Shown here piece after piece: positions 11,857 through 23,084 of a DNA stretch of 64,000 nucleotides (position 1 is the stretch's first letter; the number at the start of each line of letters is the position of its first letter). Both the position numbers and the translations under genes were made by a program. Source of the DNA: Rickettsia canadensis str. McKiel. Lineage in GTDB: Bacteria > Pseudomonadota > Alphaproteobacteria > Rickettsiales > Rickettsiaceae. The notes under the pieces were generated by a model that saw only the letters and a list, made by a program, of their open reading frames with translations, was not told where the DNA came from and ran no database searches. The stretch lies in NCBI RefSeq assembly GCF_000014345.1, contig NC_009879.1, forward strand, positions 1,007,501 through 1,071,500, given 5' to 3'.

Positions 11857-13111
11857 AGAAAACCAAGAATTGTTTGATGAAAAGCTTAGCCAAAGATTTA
11901 TTGAACCTATGTCTAGTAAAATCGCTATGCTCGACGAAGAGAAAAGAAAAATTACGAGTTTAATTCAAGAATTTCAGCATGCACGTAGGGTGAAATCGAA
12001 GATTTTAGGTAATATGACCTCTAAAAGCAGTGAAGAGTTTGAAGGTTTACAAAGAGATGTCAAACATATAAATGAGAAGTTGGAAGAACTTGAAAAGGAT
12101 CTAAATAACAATAACGAATTAAATGAGCTATTAAATATGCTTCCTAATATTCCGGACGACGAAGTACCTTACGGAATTGATGAAAGTATGAATAAATTAG
12201 TTCGTACTTACGGAGAGATAAATCCAAATGCTTTAAATAAGCAGCATTTTGAACTAGGCACAAAATTAAATTTAATGGATTTTGAACAAACTACTAAAAT
12301 TTCAGGAGCTAGATTTGTAACATTAAAAGGCGATTTAGCAAAGCTAGAACGTGCTTTAATTAACTTTATGATTGATGTTCATACTAAAGAGTTTGACTTC
12401 TTTGAGATATCACCTCCAGTATTAGTTCGAGATAATGCTATGTATAATGCAGGACAACTACCTAAATTTACTGAAGAGTCTTTTGCAACAACAAAGGGTT
12501 ACAGACTAATTCCAACCGCAGAAGTATCTTTAGTCAATATAGTCGCTGATACTATTATATCAAGAGAAAAATTACCTATGCGTTACGTTGCTTACACCCA
12601 GTGCTTTAGATCAGAAGCAGGTAGTAGCGGTAGAGATACAAGAGGTATGATTAGATTACATCAATTCGGTAAAGTAGAGCTTGTATCTATTACTACTCCA
12701 GAAGAGTCACAAAATGAACATGAATATATAACTAATGCATCAGAGACTATTTTACAAAAACTTAATCTACCTTATCGTATTATGTTACTTTGCACTGGAG
12801 ATATGGGATTTGCAGCAAAAAAAACCTATGATATAGAAGTATGGCTTCCGGGACAAAAGCAATATCGTGAAATTGCGAGCTGTTCTAATTGTGGAGATTT
12901 TCAAGCACGTAGAATGAAAGCAAGATATAAAGAATTCGGCAGTAACGATACTACCTTAGTTCATACTTTAAATGCTTCAGGATTACCTATCGGAAGAACT
13001 ATGGTTGCAATATTAGAAAGTTATCAGAACGAAGATGGATCAATAACTATACCTGATGTCTTGATAAATTACATGGGAGGGTTACAAAAAATCACTACAT
13101 ATAGTGAATAA
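11834..13111 (+). CDS. serS: Seryl-tRNA synthetase
   Basis: This 425 aa class II aminoacyl-tRNA synthetase attaches serine to tRNA-Ser in the cytoplasm. Residues about 30-100 form the long antiparallel coiled-coil arm that binds the tRNA extra arm. Motif 2 starts at Phe258 ([21 protein letters not shown]) and motif 3 is [18 protein letters not shown] near residue 380. The ATG lies inside the end of tatC. The protein is full length and shows no lost motif. Confidence 0.97.
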   Translation: MLNIKWIRENQELFDEKLSQRFIEPMSSKIAMLDEEKRKITSLIQEFQHARRVKSKILGNMTSKSSEEFEGLQRDVKHINEKLEELEKDLNNNNELNELLNMLPNIPDDEVPYGIDESMNKLVRTYGEINPNALNKQHFELGTKLNLMDFEQTTKISGARFVTLKGDLAKLERALINFMIDVHTKEFDFFEISPPVLVRDNAMYNAGQLPKFTEESFATTKGYRLIPTAEVSLVNIVADTIISREKLPMRYVAYTQCFRSEAGSSGRDTRGMIRLHQFGKVELVSITTPEESQNEHEYITNASETILQKLNLPYRIMLLCTGDMGFAAKKTYDIEVWLPGQKQYREIASCSNCGDFQARRMKARYKEFGSNDTTLVHTLNASGLPIGRTMVAILESYQNEDGSITIPDVLINYMGGLQKITTYSE

Positions 13112-13451
13112 TTGTTTATTAAATATAAATAATAAGGTAAAGTTTTGTAATAATGCTAGGGTTTTATAGTAAGTTAGATCACGATAGTTTAGTTTATATG
13201 TCATGCCCGCGAAGGTATTATTGAGTGGAATGGTAAAACTCGCTGTTGCTACCTCATAGTTTGAATACAAATCCATAAAAAATAACTTAAAATATTAATA
13301 ATCTTAGTATTTTTAACTGGATCCTACGATTGCCAATGATTTTTTCTTTCAAGTCACAGCATGACAATCGGGAAAATTGATCCACACAACAACACTTTTG
13401 AGGAAATGATATAGAGAAGTTTTCAAGAACAATGGAAACTAATACTAAGTC
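13112..13451. repeat. 340-base gap with fragments of palindromic elements
   Basis: After serS the gap holds ATGTCATGCCCGCGAAGG at about 13198, an ACTGGATCCTACGATTG stretch near 13316, and then CAAGTCACAGCATGACAATCG and GATCCACACAACAAC near 13352-13394. The last part is the GTTGCATGGATC-type end in reverse orientation. The pieces look like one or two decayed palindromic elements. No gene is seen, and the promoter for virB4b, if present, is not recognisable. Confidence 0.55.
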
Positions 13452-15917
13452 TTGACAAAATTGCAATTTAAATTCAGGTTATTTGTGTTTAGTGATTTAC
13501 GAAAGTGTGATAAGGATATATACAATTATAATGCTCATAATTTTATACCTATAGCATGTCATTATAATGAAAATACTTTACTTACCAAAGACGGTAAGTT
13601 ACTACAAATTATCAAAATATACGGCATTAATTCAGAACAAATTAGCAATAATTTACAGAATTTACGTGAAATGGTTAGAGTTTCTATAAAAAAGAATATA
13701 ACCAATTATGATTTTGCTTTTTGGCTACATACAATACGAGAAAAACAAAATTTAGACGATTCCACTCCTTATAAAAAATTATTACCGGCAAATATTCATG
13801 CACTATGGCAAAGAAAAAATCATTGGCATGATAAATTTGTTAATACTTTATATATATCTATAGTACATGATTCCACTAAAGTTAATATCAAAAATTTTAA
13901 CTCTTTAATAAATTCATTATCTAATAAATTAATTACTGATTTTGAAAATAACTACTTAGATTCAGCTTTTCAAAAATTAGAAAATATCACTAATAATATT
14001 TTAAAAGATTTAAATGAATTCGGTGCTGAAAAACTTGGTATAATATTTGAAAATGATAATGTTTTTTCTAACCCTTTATTTTTATATAATCGTATAGCTA
14101 ACCTTAATAATAATTATTGTTTGGTACCTATAATAGATTTATCTGATGCACTAGGTAGAAGTACTTATACAATTAGTGGCGATAAAATGGTAGTTACAGA
14201 TAATGATAAAAATAACAAATTCGTTTCTTTACTATCTATAAAAGAATATCAAGAAACTCCTTCTAACGCACTTGATAAATTTTTACAGTTACCGATTGAA
14301 TTAATAATAACTGAAATATTTTACTTTGTAAGCAAAAAACAAGTAATATCCAAATTGCAAGGTCAAGATTATATTCTTAAGATTACCAACGACTCAACTT
14401 TACTTAATCACAAAGGGATTAATAAGCTTGATGCAGCTAACTTAGATTTTCAATTTTGTAATCAGCAAATTTCAATTGCTGTTATAGAAGAAGATGAAAA
14501 TAAACTCGATGCAGATGTAGCTAAAGCATCAACCGAACTTTTTAAACTTGGCATTATTCATGTAAAAGAAGATCTTAATATTGAACAAATATTTTGGTCG
14601 CAATTACCTGCTAACTTTGCCTTTATCCGTAGAATGTCACCATTACCCGTAGAACATATTGCTTCTCTTACCGCTCTTCATAATACTACACTCGGTAATC
14701 AATATAATCCTTGGGGTAGAGCTATCACTTTACTGCGAACTGAAAAAGGTACTCCATATTTCATGAATTTTCATGATAAAACGAATAAAGGTAATACTTG
14801 CATCTTTGGTACGGAAAAAACTGGCAAAACCGTATTATTGAACTTTCTAATATCAGAATCGACTAAATATGACCCAACAATAATTTATATCTCTAATAAT
14901 AATGATTCTAAAATTTTTATTGAAGCAATAGAAGGTAAATGGTTAGAACCGGACAAACAAATTATCAATCCGTTTTTAGTAGATGATACAGAAAAATCAC
15001 AAGCCTTCATTTTAGAATTTTTAAAATTAATCAGCGGTCATTATATTTCACCACTAAGTGAAATAGAGATATTTTTCCTAGAGAAGTTAAAAAATAAAAT
15101 TTTATCAATTGAAAAAGAAAAACGTATTTTTTCCGATATTTTAAAATTAGAAGATTTTAAAGAGGCAGGAGGAATACAAATACTTGATAAATTTAAAGTT
15201 TTTACCGAAGGACAATTATATTATCAATTATTTGATGGACCGTCTCTTAACATTCAAGAAGGGGAAGTCATAGGGTTTAATTTATATAAACTTTCTGACG
15301 AACCATTTTCTAAACAATTTTATCCAACGGAGAGAAAATTTTTAGAACAGTTTAATAATAATTTAAAGAAACACCAAAGTATTAGTGCAGCAGTAATTTA
15401 TGCTTTTACTTATCATTTAAGCATAGTCGGCACAAAACCTAAAATATTTGTTGCCGATAATTTTGATAAACTTTATAAACCTGAGGTTTATTACGATAAT
15501 ATAAATTTGATTTATAATAATTTATCTAAAAATAACGGTATTTTCGTCAGTAATTTCAATTTTATTTATCTTAAGTCATACCCAAAATATACTATAAAAC
15601 CTTGGCTTGATTTAATTAATACTAAAATTATTCTACCGTCTGACGTTAAAATAGAAGATTTAGACAAAATTTTAGGTTTAAGCGAACCGGAAATACGAAA
15701 ATTATCACAGCTAATACTTTCTGCAAGGATGTTCTTAATTAGTCAGGATAATGAATCTATAGCTTCTGAATTAAGTATTGCCGCTTTAATAGGAATTGTC
15801 CGTATTTTATCAAGCAGACAAGAGGAAATGGACATTTATAAAAAAATACTTGAACAACACCAAGGTCCTCCGGATAATTGGGTCCATTACTTATATAATG
15901 CATTAAATACGGACTAA
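13452..15917 (+). CDS. rvhB4b: Second VirB4-family type IV secretion ATPase, degenerate Walker B
   Basis: This 821 aa protein matches the VirB4 architecture. The N-terminal half contains FIPIACHYNENTLLTKDGKLLQIIKI, and the RecA-like ATPase domain follows. Walker A is intact (GTEKTGKT, residues 453-460). The Walker B segment reads PKIFVADNFDKL, so Asp669 is followed by Asn670 where VirB4 proteins normally have the catalytic Glu of DEAW. Rickettsiae are known to carry two VirB4 copies in a dispersed vir-homologue (rvh) system, and this sequence fits the divergent b copy. It may bind nucleotide without normal hydrolysis (inference). The start appears to be TTG at 13452; the family sequence begins soon after and no in-frame ATG lies near. 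No other vir gene is in the window. Confidence 0.88.
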   Translation: MTKLQFKFRLFVFSDLRKCDKDIYNYNAHNFIPIACHYNENTLLTKDGKLLQIIKIYGINSEQISNNLQNLREMVRVSIKKNITNYDFAFWLHTIREKQNLDDSTPYKKLLPANIHALWQRKNHWHDKFVNTLYISIVHDSTKVNIKNFNSLINSLSNKLITDFENNYLDSAFQKLENITNNILKDLNEFGAEKLGIIFENDNVFSNPLFLYNRIANLNNNYCLVPIIDLSDALGRSTYTISGDKMVVTDNDKNNKFVSLLSIKEYQETPSNALDKFLQLPIELIITEIFYFVSKKQVISKLQGQDYILKITNDSTLLNHKGINKLDAANLDFQFCNQQISIAVIEEDENKLDADVAKASTELFKLGIIHVKEDLNIEQIFWSQLPANFAFIRRMSPLPVEHIASLTALHNTTLGNQYNPWGRAITLLRTEKGTPYFMNFHDKTNKGNTCIFGTEKTGKTVLLNFLISESTKYDPTIIYISNNNDSKIFIEAIEGKWLEPDKQIINPFLVDDTEKSQAFILEFLKLISGHYISPLSEIEIFFLEKLKNKILSIEKEKRIFSDILKLEDFKEAGGIQILDKFKVFTEGQLYYQLFDGPSLNIQEGEVIGFNLYKLSDEPFSKQFYPTERKFLEQFNNNLKKHQSISAAVIYAFTYHLSIVGTKPKIFVADNFDKLYKPEVYYDNINLIYNNLSKNNGIFVSNFNFIYLKSYPKYTIKPWLDLINTKIILPSDVKIEDLDKILGLSEPEIRKLSQLILSARMFLISQDNESIASELSIAALIGIVRILSSRQEEMDIYKKILEQHQGPPDNWVHYLYNALNTD

Positions 15918-15919
15918 TG

Positions 15920-15952
15920 CGAATAGCGCATTATTACATAATTCGCTATTCG
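15920..15952 (+). terminator. Hairpin after virB4b
   Basis: A 9-base perfect stem (CGAATAGCG at 15920-15928 with CGCTATTCG at 15944-15952) starts two bases after the virB4b stop and is followed by GTTTAAAATAT. It is a plausible intrinsic terminator, although the U-run is weak. Confidence 0.5.
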
Positions 15953-15961
15953 GTTTAAAAT

Positions 15962-16010
15962 ATAAAAGGTGAAAGGTAGCTTCTACCTTTTATATCAATA
16001 AATTATATAT
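15962..16010 (+). terminator. AAAGGTAG hairpin, member of a short repeat family
   Basis: The 8-base stem AAAGGTAG (15972-15979) / CTACCTTT (15983-15990) has a 3-base loop and is followed by TATATCAATAAATTATA. The same layout (GATGAAAGGTGACTTCCATC, then AAATTAATTTAT) occurs at 26163-26205 and 43035-43080. It may act as a second terminator after virB4b or be a small mobile repeat. Confidence 0.5.
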
Positions 16011-16066
16011 GTTATTGGCGACAATTACAAAGTAACTAATTATAACAAGCATAAAGAATACTCAAA

Positions 16067-19000
16067 GTGTTTAAAAAATATTTACTATTTTTCTTATTTT
16101 CATTTTTCTCATTTAATGTATATGCATCTATTTGGGATGATATAGCCGACTGTCTTGGCGACCCATGTAATTGTGGTCAAAGTGAGAGAACGGAAATTTG
16201 GAATAAGGGCGGCCACAATGAAGTAAAAAGAGGACCTTTTAAACCTGATACATTGTGTCCTCCTTGGAATAAAAGCGACGGTCGCAATAATGATACTTGT
16301 TTATTAAAATTTGATTACCCAGGTACATTTATTGGTTTTTTACTCAATAGATGTGCGGAAGAAGCCCCTGATAGTAGTTACTTTAATCCAAAAATTCGTA
16401 TTAGAGTTCAAAGCTGTAATGCTGCAGCTTGTTGGCACCAACACTCTACTTTAAATTGGGATGGAGAATGTGTATTATGGCCTACAGGTTATGGCCTACC
16501 TCTAACTAGAGTTTGTGCTAGAATCGCTGTACCGGAAATGTATCTGCCTTACGGAATAAATGCTAACCCTTTTCCTGCAGATCCAGGTTATACAGATGGA
16601 GTACATCTCAATAAAGTCGGTTACACGGAAAGTGATAATAAGATAATCGGTGTAGACGGGAAAATAGTTACTTTAAAATCACCTAAACTTTGTGCTTATA
16701 GTGATCCTGGACTTGTTAACCTTGTTTCAGATTCCGGTGTACATCTTGATCCAATGGACTGGAATCCTCATCGTCAACCTCTTCACCAAACTAATCAACT
16801 TAGCCCTATTGCAAAAGTATTAAAATTTTTAGTTGAAATGGTAAAAGGAGGAAATTTACCAGGTTTATTAGGACACATTCTTGGTATGATAAATCAAGAT
16901 TCAGAATTTATAAAAGTACTTCAATCAATACTTAATGCAATAGGAGAGATTTTTAATTTTTTTCCTAATTTAATAATAAAAGTTATTGAAACACTTGGAT
17001 CATTGAACGGTGCTGTAGATAACTATTCTTTTGGTTGCGTACAATTACCTTTAGGACCTTTTCCACCGCCATATTGTCCAAATTTAGATTATATTAGCAT
17101 TAATCCTAAAGCTAATAATGTATGTAGCATCAAAGATTCCAACGGCAATTTTGACCAATCTTCTACTAGTCCGGCTTGTGTAGTGTCTAATGTTAGAAAC
17201 AATATTGTTAATAATACCATACGTGTTAGCTTTAGCAATCTTGTTCCACTTTGTACAGGACCTAACCCTGACCTCAAAACTTGTGTACAACTCAAAAATA
17301 TAGATTTTTCTTCAGCAAAAATTACTCATACTAATACAGCTTTTAGAGATCTTATCAAATCGTGTAATAATACTTCAGGGGGCACACCATGTATTAATAC
17401 AGAAATCCCTACGCCATGTAGTGTTACAACTGATGGTTGTAATAATGGATTTAGAATAGTATATTCGCAGAAAATTGGCAGTGTAGAAACACCTAACGAT
17501 TATTACATAAGCGATATACCGGACTGTCCAAGTTCTAATTCAACTACCTGCCAAAAAGTGTGGGGAGTTAATATCGGCGAATTTAAAGATGTAAGCGTAA
17601 AATTTCCTAAAATACAAGGACAAGATCAAGCTGGTTTAAGTAAACCTGGACCAACAAGATTCACTTTAAAAGACAATAACGGTAAAGATAGAAATCTTTA
17701 TGTCTCTATTAGTAATACCGAAGACGATAAGCAAAATCCTAATAATATTTGCTTATTTGAGTCTAGTAATTTAATAGATTGCATACCACGAGTAAATCAT
17801 TCTTACAGTTTAGTTGCTTATGAATGTGCAAAACAATATGCTGGAATTACCTGTACTAATAACAATGCCAATGATGCTTATTATAAACCGCAATTCATTG
17901 CTTCATTGCAGGTAAGGGACGGTAACAATATTATAGATGAAACAAGTACTCTTGTAACGCCATTGTCATACGCCGGACCTCCACCTCCAAACCCTAATGA
18001 TACAGAAAGCATAGTCATGCTTGCCGGTTATACTTATAGTTCTTCTGTTGCGTTTATACCTAAAGATCCACCAAAAAATCCGACGGAAGATAAATATATT
18101 GCTATGCCATTTTCAGGAAAGAATGCTCTAAATCAATTGACCATTCACGGTAAATATAAAGATGATCAGAAACCTTACGATAATAATGGAAATTTAAACC
18201 CAAATGCAGTATATTTAAAATACTTAGAATATATAAACGGTAAATATATTCAAGGCGGAACACATGCCTGCTTGATGCCGAAAAATTTCCAACATTGTAA
18301 CCCTCTCCCGATTCCTACCTTACCTGATGGCTCACCTATGCCCGGTTACAATAATGACTCTATAAATTGCGTACTTGCTAAACTAAATAGCAAAGATACT
18401 ATAAATTGTAAGGATTTTAAAAATAAATATAACGTTATTTATCCAAATCTTGGATTATGCAGAGATACAAGTAGCTGCACTCTAAAAGAAACAGTATCAG
18501 GTCCAGGAAGAGGCATTAATATTTATACTTGCAATATAAATAATATGCCAAGTAATTGCTATACAAATAACGACAACCCTAATACTCCAATATGTGTTTT
18601 AAGTAGGGATTATACAGATAGAATCAAGCCAGAACCTAGCATAGGACCAATATTAGATGATTCAAGATATTATAAAGTGACATATACAAAAGGAGATATA
18701 AATAATCCTCCTGAACCGACATATAAAGCTGAAGTTTCAGATGTAAGAGATAAAACTTGGCAAGAGCTAAATCTTTGTACTCCTATATTAGTACCTACTT
18801 GTCAGGCAATTCATACTCCTTCAGATCAACATGGTAATGCATTATGGCCTGAAAGCGATATAGGGGAACTTGCAAAAGGAACATGCCCGGTTAATTGGGT
18901 AACTATTGACCCTAATAAACCTTTAGAACGCTATTGTTTATCATATTTTGATAGAAGGGTTGTCGAGTTTGAACCTTTAGGTCAAAATGTTGGCTGTAGA

Positions 19001-19558
19001 GAATCAAAAGGATTACAGATAGATATTATTGAAAATAACTTCCCAACAAAATTAGTTAACACTCCTTATAATCATGCAACTAAAACAGGTGAAGTGATTT
19101 TTAATGTAGTACCACAATGGAATTCACAATGGAATATTATGGCATTTCCTAGTAATAATCCGGATACTTTTATAAGTGCATCATATGAACCAGAAGGTAC
19201 AAAATTATATACTATAACTTTCAAATTAACTTTAGATGCAATTATAGATGATATCGATTATTTCAAAATACTAGATTTATGGTACGACGATTGTATATTA
19301 TTATATGTCAACGACACAAAACTTCTTAGTGCCCCTATACCTTCTATTGATTCTTTAGACGATCCAAAACAATGTAATAACGGTAGAGATCAAGGTTATG
19401 CATTACACGCTGAAGTTAATAACCAACCTATTAGTAAAAGCAATCCTATTGACATCAGACCCTATCTACATCAAGGTGAAAATTTCATAAAGTTCCAATT
19501 AAGAGTGATGTACGGCGGAGGGCTATATTATCACATGCAATATAAAATGAAGAGATAA
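16067..19558 (+). CDS. Large cysteine-rich exported protein, function unknown
   Basis: This 1163 aa protein starts at GTG with a clear Sec signal peptide ([20 protein letters not shown], cleavage about residue 20). The mature part is rich in Cys, Pro and Asn, with many spaced cysteines (for example [30 protein letters not shown]) that would form disulfides outside the cytoplasm. One short hydrophobic stretch (about residues 270-310) is present. The C-terminal 120 residues ([23 protein letters not shown] ... [20 protein letters not shown]) look like a jelly-roll, galactose-binding-type fold, an inference from pattern only. I do not recognise a named family. It lies between virB4b and terC, four bases upstream of the latter. 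A T4SS-linked surface or mating-pair role is possible but unproven. Confidence 0.8.
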   Translation: MFKKYLLFFLFSFFSFNVYASIWDDIADCLGDPCNCGQSERTEIWNKGGHNEVKRGPFKPDTLCPPWNKSDGRNNDTCLLKFDYPGTFIGFLLNRCAEEAPDSSYFNPKIRIRVQSCNAAACWHQHSTLNWDGECVLWPTGYGLPLTRVCARIAVPEMYLPYGINANPFPADPGYTDGVHLNKVGYTESDNKIIGVDGKIVTLKSPKLCAYSDPGLVNLVSDSGVHLDPMDWNPHRQPLHQTNQLSPIAKVLKFLVEMVKGGNLPGLLGHILGMINQDSEFIKVLQSILNAIGEIFNFFPNLIIKVIETLGSLNGAVDNYSFGCVQLPLGPFPPPYCPNLDYISINPKANNVCSIKDSNGNFDQSSTSPACVVSNVRNNIVNNTIRVSFSNLVPLCTGPNPDLKTCVQLKNIDFSSAKITHTNTAFRDLIKSCNNTSGGTPCINTEIPTPCSVTTDGCNNGFRIVYSQKIGSVETPNDYYISDIPDCPSSNSTTCQKVWGVNIGEFKDVSVKFPKIQGQDQAGLSKPGPTRFTLKDNNGKDRNLYVSISNTEDDKQNPNNICLFESSNLIDCIPRVNHSYSLVAYECAKQYAGITCTNNNANDAYYKPQFIASLQVRDGNNIIDETSTLVTPLSYAGPPPPNPNDTESIVMLAGYTYSSSVAFIPKDPPKNPTEDKYIAMPFSGKNALNQLTIHGKYKDDQKPYDNNGNLNPNAVYLKYLEYINGKYIQGGTHACLMPKNFQHCNPLPIPTLPDGSPMPGYNNDSINCVLAKLNSKDTINCKDFKNKYNVIYPNLGLCRDTSSCTLKETVSGPGRGINIYTCNINNMPSNCYTNNDNPNTPICVLSRDYTDRIKPEPSIGPILDDSRYYKVTYTKGDINNPPEPTYKAEVSDVRDKTWQELNLCTPILVPTCQAIHTPSDQHGNALWPESDIGELAKGTCPVNWVTIDPNKPLERYCLSYFDRRVVEFEPLGQNVGCRESKGLQIDIIENNFPTKLVNTPYNHATKTGEVIFNVVPQWNSQWNIMAFPSNNPDTFISASYEPEGTKLYTITFKLTLDAIIDDIDYFKILDLWYDDCILLYVNDTKLLSAPIPSIDSLDDPKQCNNGRDQGYALHAEVNNQPISKSNPIDIRPYLHQGENFIKFQLRVMYGGGLYYHMQYKMKR

Positions 19559-19562
19559 ATAA

Positions 19563-20471
19563 ATGAATTGGATTATTTTTTATACGGTAATTGCTACTTT
19601 ACTGATTCTCGATTTGGGGATAGTACACAAAAAAAACACCGTAATGAGCTTGAAAGAAAGCGTACTTTTTAGTCTTTTCTATTTTATAATAGCTTGTTTA
19701 TTCGGTATCTATGTTTACTATAATACTGGGGCAGATCATGCTCGTGAATATTATACTTGCTTTTTCATTGAGAAAGCTATGTCACTTGATAATATTTTTA
19801 TTATCTCGATTATTTTCCAATTTTTTAGAATTCGCAGAAAATATCAACATCGTGTTTTATTTTTCGGGATAATAGGCGTAATAATATTCAGAGCCATAAT
19901 GATTTACAGCGGTATTATTCTTATAAATAAATTTGCCTGGTTATTATATATTTTTGCCGTAATACTTATTGCTACCGGTATAAAAACTTTTTATGTATCA
20001 CATAAAACTTATGATATACAGGATTCTTATATTTACAAGTCAATAATAAAAAATCTAAATATTACTCCCAATCTTGAAGATGGTAATTTTGTTGTTAAAC
20101 TTAATAACAAATTATATTTTACTCACCTTTTTATATCTCTAGTACTGATAGAAACAATAGATTTAGTCTTTGCTATAGATAGTATAGCAGCAATATTTGC
20201 AATTACTAATGATGTTTATATAATGTATACTTCAAATATTTTTGCTATTTTAGGGCTTAGAGCGTTATTCTTTTGTTTAGAAGAGATTACAGAACGTTTC
20301 AGTTATATAAAATATTCTTTGGCATTAATTTTAATATTTATCGGCTTAAAAATATTTATTCATCATTATATAGTGATTCCGGCATATGTTTCACTCACAG
20401 TAACTATTACTTTATTACTATTTAGTATAATTGCTTCCATAATTATTAGAAAAAATATGATTGACCATTAA
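19563..20471 (+). CDS. TerC-family integral membrane protein
   Basis: This 302 aa polytopic protein has about nine hydrophobic helices. It shows TerC/Alx family hallmarks: [22 protein letters not shown] at about residues 68-90 and [25 protein letters not shown] at about 193-217, with the paired acidic residues (E, D) in each half that are thought to bind metal. Family members such as Alx act in Mn2+ export and in the metalation of exported proteins; substrate specificity here is not known. The ATG lies four bases after the stop of the cysteine-rich exported protein, so the two genes are probably one transcript. No defects seen. Confidence 0.88.
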   Translation: MNWIIFYTVIATLLILDLGIVHKKNTVMSLKESVLFSLFYFIIACLFGIYVYYNTGADHAREYYTCFFIEKAMSLDNIFIISIIFQFFRIRRKYQHRVLFFGIIGVIIFRAIMIYSGIILINKFAWLLYIFAVILIATGIKTFYVSHKTYDIQDSYIYKSIIKNLNITPNLEDGNFVVKLNNKLYFTHLFISLVLIETIDLVFAIDSIAAIFAITNDVYIMYTSNIFAILGLRALFFCLEEITERFSYIKYSLALILIFIGLKIFIHHYIVIPAYVSLTVTITLLLFSIIASIIIRKNMIDH

Positions 20472-20514
20472 TAAAGGGGATATATAATGTTTTTTTATTT
20501 TTTAAACAATTATA

Positions 20515-21237
20515 ATGACTAAATTACTAAAATTATTTTTTTTTACTATTATCATTTTTAATAACATTGCTTTTGCAAAAGAAACAGATTTCTATATAGG
20601 AATAGAAAGCAAAATAGTTAAGCCGGTCGTGAGTAAATTTCAACATAAAAACTCAAAGACCGAAATAATTTTAAAAAAATCAAGCATATATAGTGGGAAA
20701 ATAGGCTATATAATATATCCACAGATAGCTATTGAATTTTTGGAAACTTATCAACCTACATATCTTCTACATTACGTATTACCGCAGCAAAATTTAAGTA
20801 ACGGTCTTACTATCCCACCTACTCTAGGCAACGCTAAAGTATTATCAAATACATATATGCTAAATCTTATTGATGATTTGGAAAAAATAAAAACTTTTAC
20901 AGCTTTGGTAATACTTGGAGGTGGGAATAGCACAAGTAAAAGTTAAGCCACCTCTTCTAGGTAGAGTGTTATAAAATAGTGATTATTTTAAAGTAAGAAG
21001 AAGTCATAAAAATTGTATTGCTTGGCAAGCATCGCTTGGTATTTCACAAGATGTAACTTCAAATTTAAGTAATTGATGCAACTGCAAAATTACAAACGGC
21101 ATATAGAGTATAGAGTAAGGATTAATTATGATACACTTGATATAAAAACTGGACAATTCGTGCCAGCAAATCCTATCAAAAAAACTATAGTCGTTAGAGA
21201 ATTTGGCTTAGGATTTACTTATAGATTGCCATTTTAA
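20515..21237 (+). pseudogene. Broken outer-membrane beta-barrel protein gene
   Basis: The first 143 codons (20515-20946) encode a signal peptide (MTKLLKLFFFTIIIFNNIAFA) and the start of a small barrel (TDFYIGIESKIVKP...). The frame then stops. Further fragments in other frames continue the barrel: NCIAWQASLGISQDVTSNLS (about 21009-21070) and a last piece from 21076 ending VREFGLGFTYRLPF, whose terminal Phe is the usual outer-membrane assembly signal. At least two frameshifts are needed to join them. It most resembles small OmpW/OMP_b-brl type porins. The N-terminal fragment might still be expressed but would not form a barrel. Confidence 0.75.
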
Positions 21238-21289
21238 GGATTCTGTGCAATATTTATTATGAAAAAAGCTGGATTTCAGTTCTTTCTAT

Positions 21290-21320
21290 TGTCATCCCGT
21301 GGCGTGACCACGGGATGGGG
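21290..21320. repeat. GTCATCCCGTGG hairpin upstream of the lysine methyltransferase gene
   Basis: CATCCCGTGG at 21293-21302 pairs perfectly with CCACGGGATG at 21308-21317, with a 5-base loop. It has the core of the dispersed palindromes and could also form an RNA hairpin in the leader of the next gene. Confidence 0.6.
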
Positions 21321-21385
21321 GACACAGAAGACTTTTTCTGCTCCAGACAATAACACAAATATAACCAACTATATAAGGAAAAAAT

Positions 21386-23050
21386 ATGTCCCAAAAAGCT
21401 ATTAACTCTTCTTCTACCTCTAACAGTCATGATAAGACGGCAAAAAAACTACATTCCGTACAATCTGTTGTTAACGGGGCGATTTCAGATCATAACACTT
21501 ATGATGAAGTACCATATGAAAGCTACCCGTATGCTCTTACCAATCCTTATCACTTAAGTACACTTGCAACCCTTTTCGGTGTAAATACTCCTGAAGTTGA
21601 AAATAGCAGAATATTAGAGCTTGGTTGTGCTGCAGGCGGCAATTTAATACCGCATGCAGTGCTTTACCCAAAAGCTCATTTTGTTGGTGTTGATTTGTCT
21701 AAGGTACAAATTGATGAGGCAAAAAAAAATGTTAAAGAACTAGGATTAAAAAATATAGAGTTCTATCATTGTTCAATAACCGATATTGATAATTCTTTTG
21801 GTAAGTTTGATTATATAATTTGCCATGGCGTAATTTCTTGGGTACCAAAAACCGTTAGAGATAAAATTTTTGAAGTTTGTAATAAAAATCTTAGCCCAAA
21901 CGGAATAGCATATATTAGCTATAATACGCTGCCAGGCTGGAATATGGTCCGTACTATTAGAGATATGATGATGTATCATTCTAGCTCATTTGCAAATGTG
22001 CGGGATAGAATAGTTCAATCTAGATTGTTACTAGAATTTGTTAAGGATAGCTTAGAAAACTCCAAAACTCCTTACGCAGAAGTATTAAAAACCGAAGCAG
22101 GGCTGCTTGCTAAACAAACTGATCATTACTTACGTCATGATCATCTAGAAGAAGAGAATGCTCAATTCTACTTTCATGAATTTATGAATGAGGCAAGAAA
22201 GTATAATTTACAATATTTAGCCGATTGTAATCTCTCAACTATGTATCTCGGTAATATGCCGCCAAAAGTAGTAGAGCAGTTAAAATCAGTAAACGATATC
22301 GTTAGAACCGAACAATATATGGATTTTATTACGAATCGTCGTTTTAGAACTACTTTGTTATGTCATAGTAATATCAAAATTAATAGAAATATTAATAATG
22401 ATGATATAATGAAATTTAATATGATCTTTAATATAGTACCTGAAAAGCCACTGAAAGAAGTGGATCTTAACAGTACTTCTGAAAACTTAAAATTCTTTTT
22501 AAACGGTAATAAAGACTTTAACTTAACAACTAGCTCACCTTATATGAAAGCTATTTTATACACTTTTAGCGAGAATCTAAATAACCCGTTAAGCTTTGAA
22601 AAAATAACTGCAGAAGCCAATAAAAAGTTACATAATACTAAATTAAATGAAATCAAAGCTGAGCTTTTAAATAATGCAATGAAGCTAGTATTGCAAGGTT
22701 ATATTAGTATTACAAATCAGAAACATCGAAATAACCCTGAGCTTGATAAACCTAAAACAACAAAAATGGTCATACATCAAGCAAACCACACACCTTATAT
22801 GTGGGTAACAAATTTAAAACATGAGCCGATTGGTGTTAATTTCTTTGAGAAGTTTGCACTTAGATATATGGATGGAAAACATGATAAAAAAGCAATCATT
22901 GATGCTGTACTTGGTCATGTAGAAAAAGGCGAATTAACTTTAAGTAAAGAAGGTCAAAAAGTAGAAAACAAAGAAGAAATACGTAAAGAACTTGAAGTAT
23001 TATTTACTCTGATGATTGAGAAATTTTCTTCTAACGCTTTGTTGGTGTAA
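21386..23050 (+). CDS. pkmt1: Protein lysine methyltransferase acting on OmpB (PKMT1 type)
   Basis: This 554 aa protein has a class I SAM-dependent methyltransferase fold. Motif I is LELGCAAGGNL (residues about 78-87), and FVGVDLSKVQIDEAKKN supplies the acidic end of beta-2. A methyltransferase regulatory region and a C-terminal domain follow. Length and sequence fit the rickettsial enzyme PKMT1 (RP789 in R. prowazekii), which monomethylates lysines of the surface protein OmpB. OmpB methylation has been linked to virulence and to protection from ubiquitylation. It lies just upstream of nuoJ, as in other Rickettsia. No signal peptide is present, so it would act on OmpB before export. The assignment rests on remembered family features and context. 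Confidence 0.88.
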   Translation: MSQKAINSSSTSNSHDKTAKKLHSVQSVVNGAISDHNTYDEVPYESYPYALTNPYHLSTLATLFGVNTPEVENSRILELGCAAGGNLIPHAVLYPKAHFVGVDLSKVQIDEAKKNVKELGLKNIEFYHCSITDIDNSFGKFDYIICHGVISWVPKTVRDKIFEVCNKNLSPNGIAYISYNTLPGWNMVRTIRDMMMYHSSSFANVRDRIVQSRLLLEFVKDSLENSKTPYAEVLKTEAGLLAKQTDHYLRHDHLEEENAQFYFHEFMNEARKYNLQYLADCNLSTMYLGNMPPKVVEQLKSVNDIVRTEQYMDFITNRRFRTTLLCHSNIKINRNINNDDIMKFNMIFNIVPEKPLKEVDLNSTSENLKFFLNGNKDFNLTTSSPYMKAILYTFSENLNNPLSFEKITAEANKKLHNTKLNEIKAELLNNAMKLVLQGYISITNQKHRNNPELDKPKTTKMVIHQANHTPYMWVTNLKHEPIGVNFFEKFALRYMDGKHDKKAIIDAVLGHVEKGELTLSKEGQKVENKEEIRKELEVLFTLMIEKFSSNALLV

Positions 23051-23084
23051 TGATTTCGTCACGAGCTACGCGACTAAAGTCTTT

